Shown: positions 6,134 to 6,176 of the stretch, one piece after another | Layout of the letters: the number at the start of each line of letters is the position of its first letter | How positions within the stretch are numbered: the first letter of the stretch is position 1 | DNA from: UBA3700 sp964478025 | GTDB taxonomy: Bacteria; Bacillota; Clostridia; Christensenellales; UBA3700 | NCBI GenBank assembly: GCA_964478025.1 | Contig: CAYZGK010000028.1 | Location: 1-6,176 of the forward strand | Length of the DNA: 6,176 nucleotides | Direction: 5' to 3' | Position numbers and translations under genes: made by a program | The notes under the pieces: generated by a model | The model's database searches: none | Seen by the model: the letters and a program-made list of their open reading frames with translations, nothing else | Told to the model about the DNA's origin: nothing

Positions 6134-6176
6134 TTTTTATCTCCTAAAATCTTTTATTAAGAGTTTTATCTCTCTA
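6134..6176 (-). promoter_or_regulatory. 5' leader of the vWA gene, ribosome binding site only
   Basis: On the - strand, AGGAGAT (from 6145 downward) precedes the vWA ATG. The rest is AT-rich and I see no confident -35/-10 pair before the window ends, so the promoter may lie outside or the gene may belong to a longer operon. Confidence 0.55.

Noticed and set aside
1..6176. Mobile element, tRNA, rRNA or attachment site
   Set aside because: I saw no transposase or integrase motif, no paired terminal inverted repeats, and no cloverleaf or rRNA-like segment. The composition shift at the end of the lipoprotein gene is not bounded by recognisable element ends.

Overview
The window is AT-rich Bacillota-type DNA, most likely from a clostridial, possibly gut-associated, low-GC organism. 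The evidence is strong AGGAG-type ribosome binding sites, a lysine (L-box) riboswitch, a lipoprotein signal on a Ser/Thr/Asn-rich surface protein, and protein families (asd-dapA-dapB, a stand-alone vWA protein, BspA-like repeats) common in that group. The standard genetic code fits every gene. The genus cannot be told from the sequence alone.

Layout. Positions 1-113 hold a promoter and ribosome binding site. Positions 114-2405 (+) encode a 763-residue predicted lipoprotein of unknown function, whose last ~150 residues look like the tail of BspA/LRR_5-type surface proteins and are written in much more GC-rich DNA than the rest of the gene. The 314-base gap 2406-2719 is almost entirely regulatory: a promoter with an extended -10 (2437-2465), a five-helix lysine riboswitch aptamer (2471-2639), and a terminator (2649-2685) that competes with a short antiterminator. 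Then come asd (2720-3745), dapA (3763-4638) and dapB (4647-5414), tightly packed on the + strand. A strong hairpin terminator (5438-5480) separates them from a convergent gene on the - strand (5486-6133) encoding a 215-residue von Willebrand factor A protein with an intact metal-binding site. The last 43 bases hold that gene's ribosome binding site and run off the window.

How the genes work together. Asd makes aspartate semialdehyde, DapA condenses it with pyruvate, and DapB reduces the product to tetrahydrodipicolinate. This is the shared upper part of the diaminopimelate/lysine pathway, feeding both peptidoglycan and protein synthesis. The riboswitch should shut the transcript down when lysine is plentiful. 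Aspartokinase and the later dap genes are not in the window. The lipoprotein and the vWA protein show no evident functional link to lysine synthesis.

No convincing undescribed system is visible. The points most worth a second look are the mosaic 3' end of the lipoprotein gene, its apparent internal duplication, the compact riboswitch expression platform, and the orphan vWA gene.
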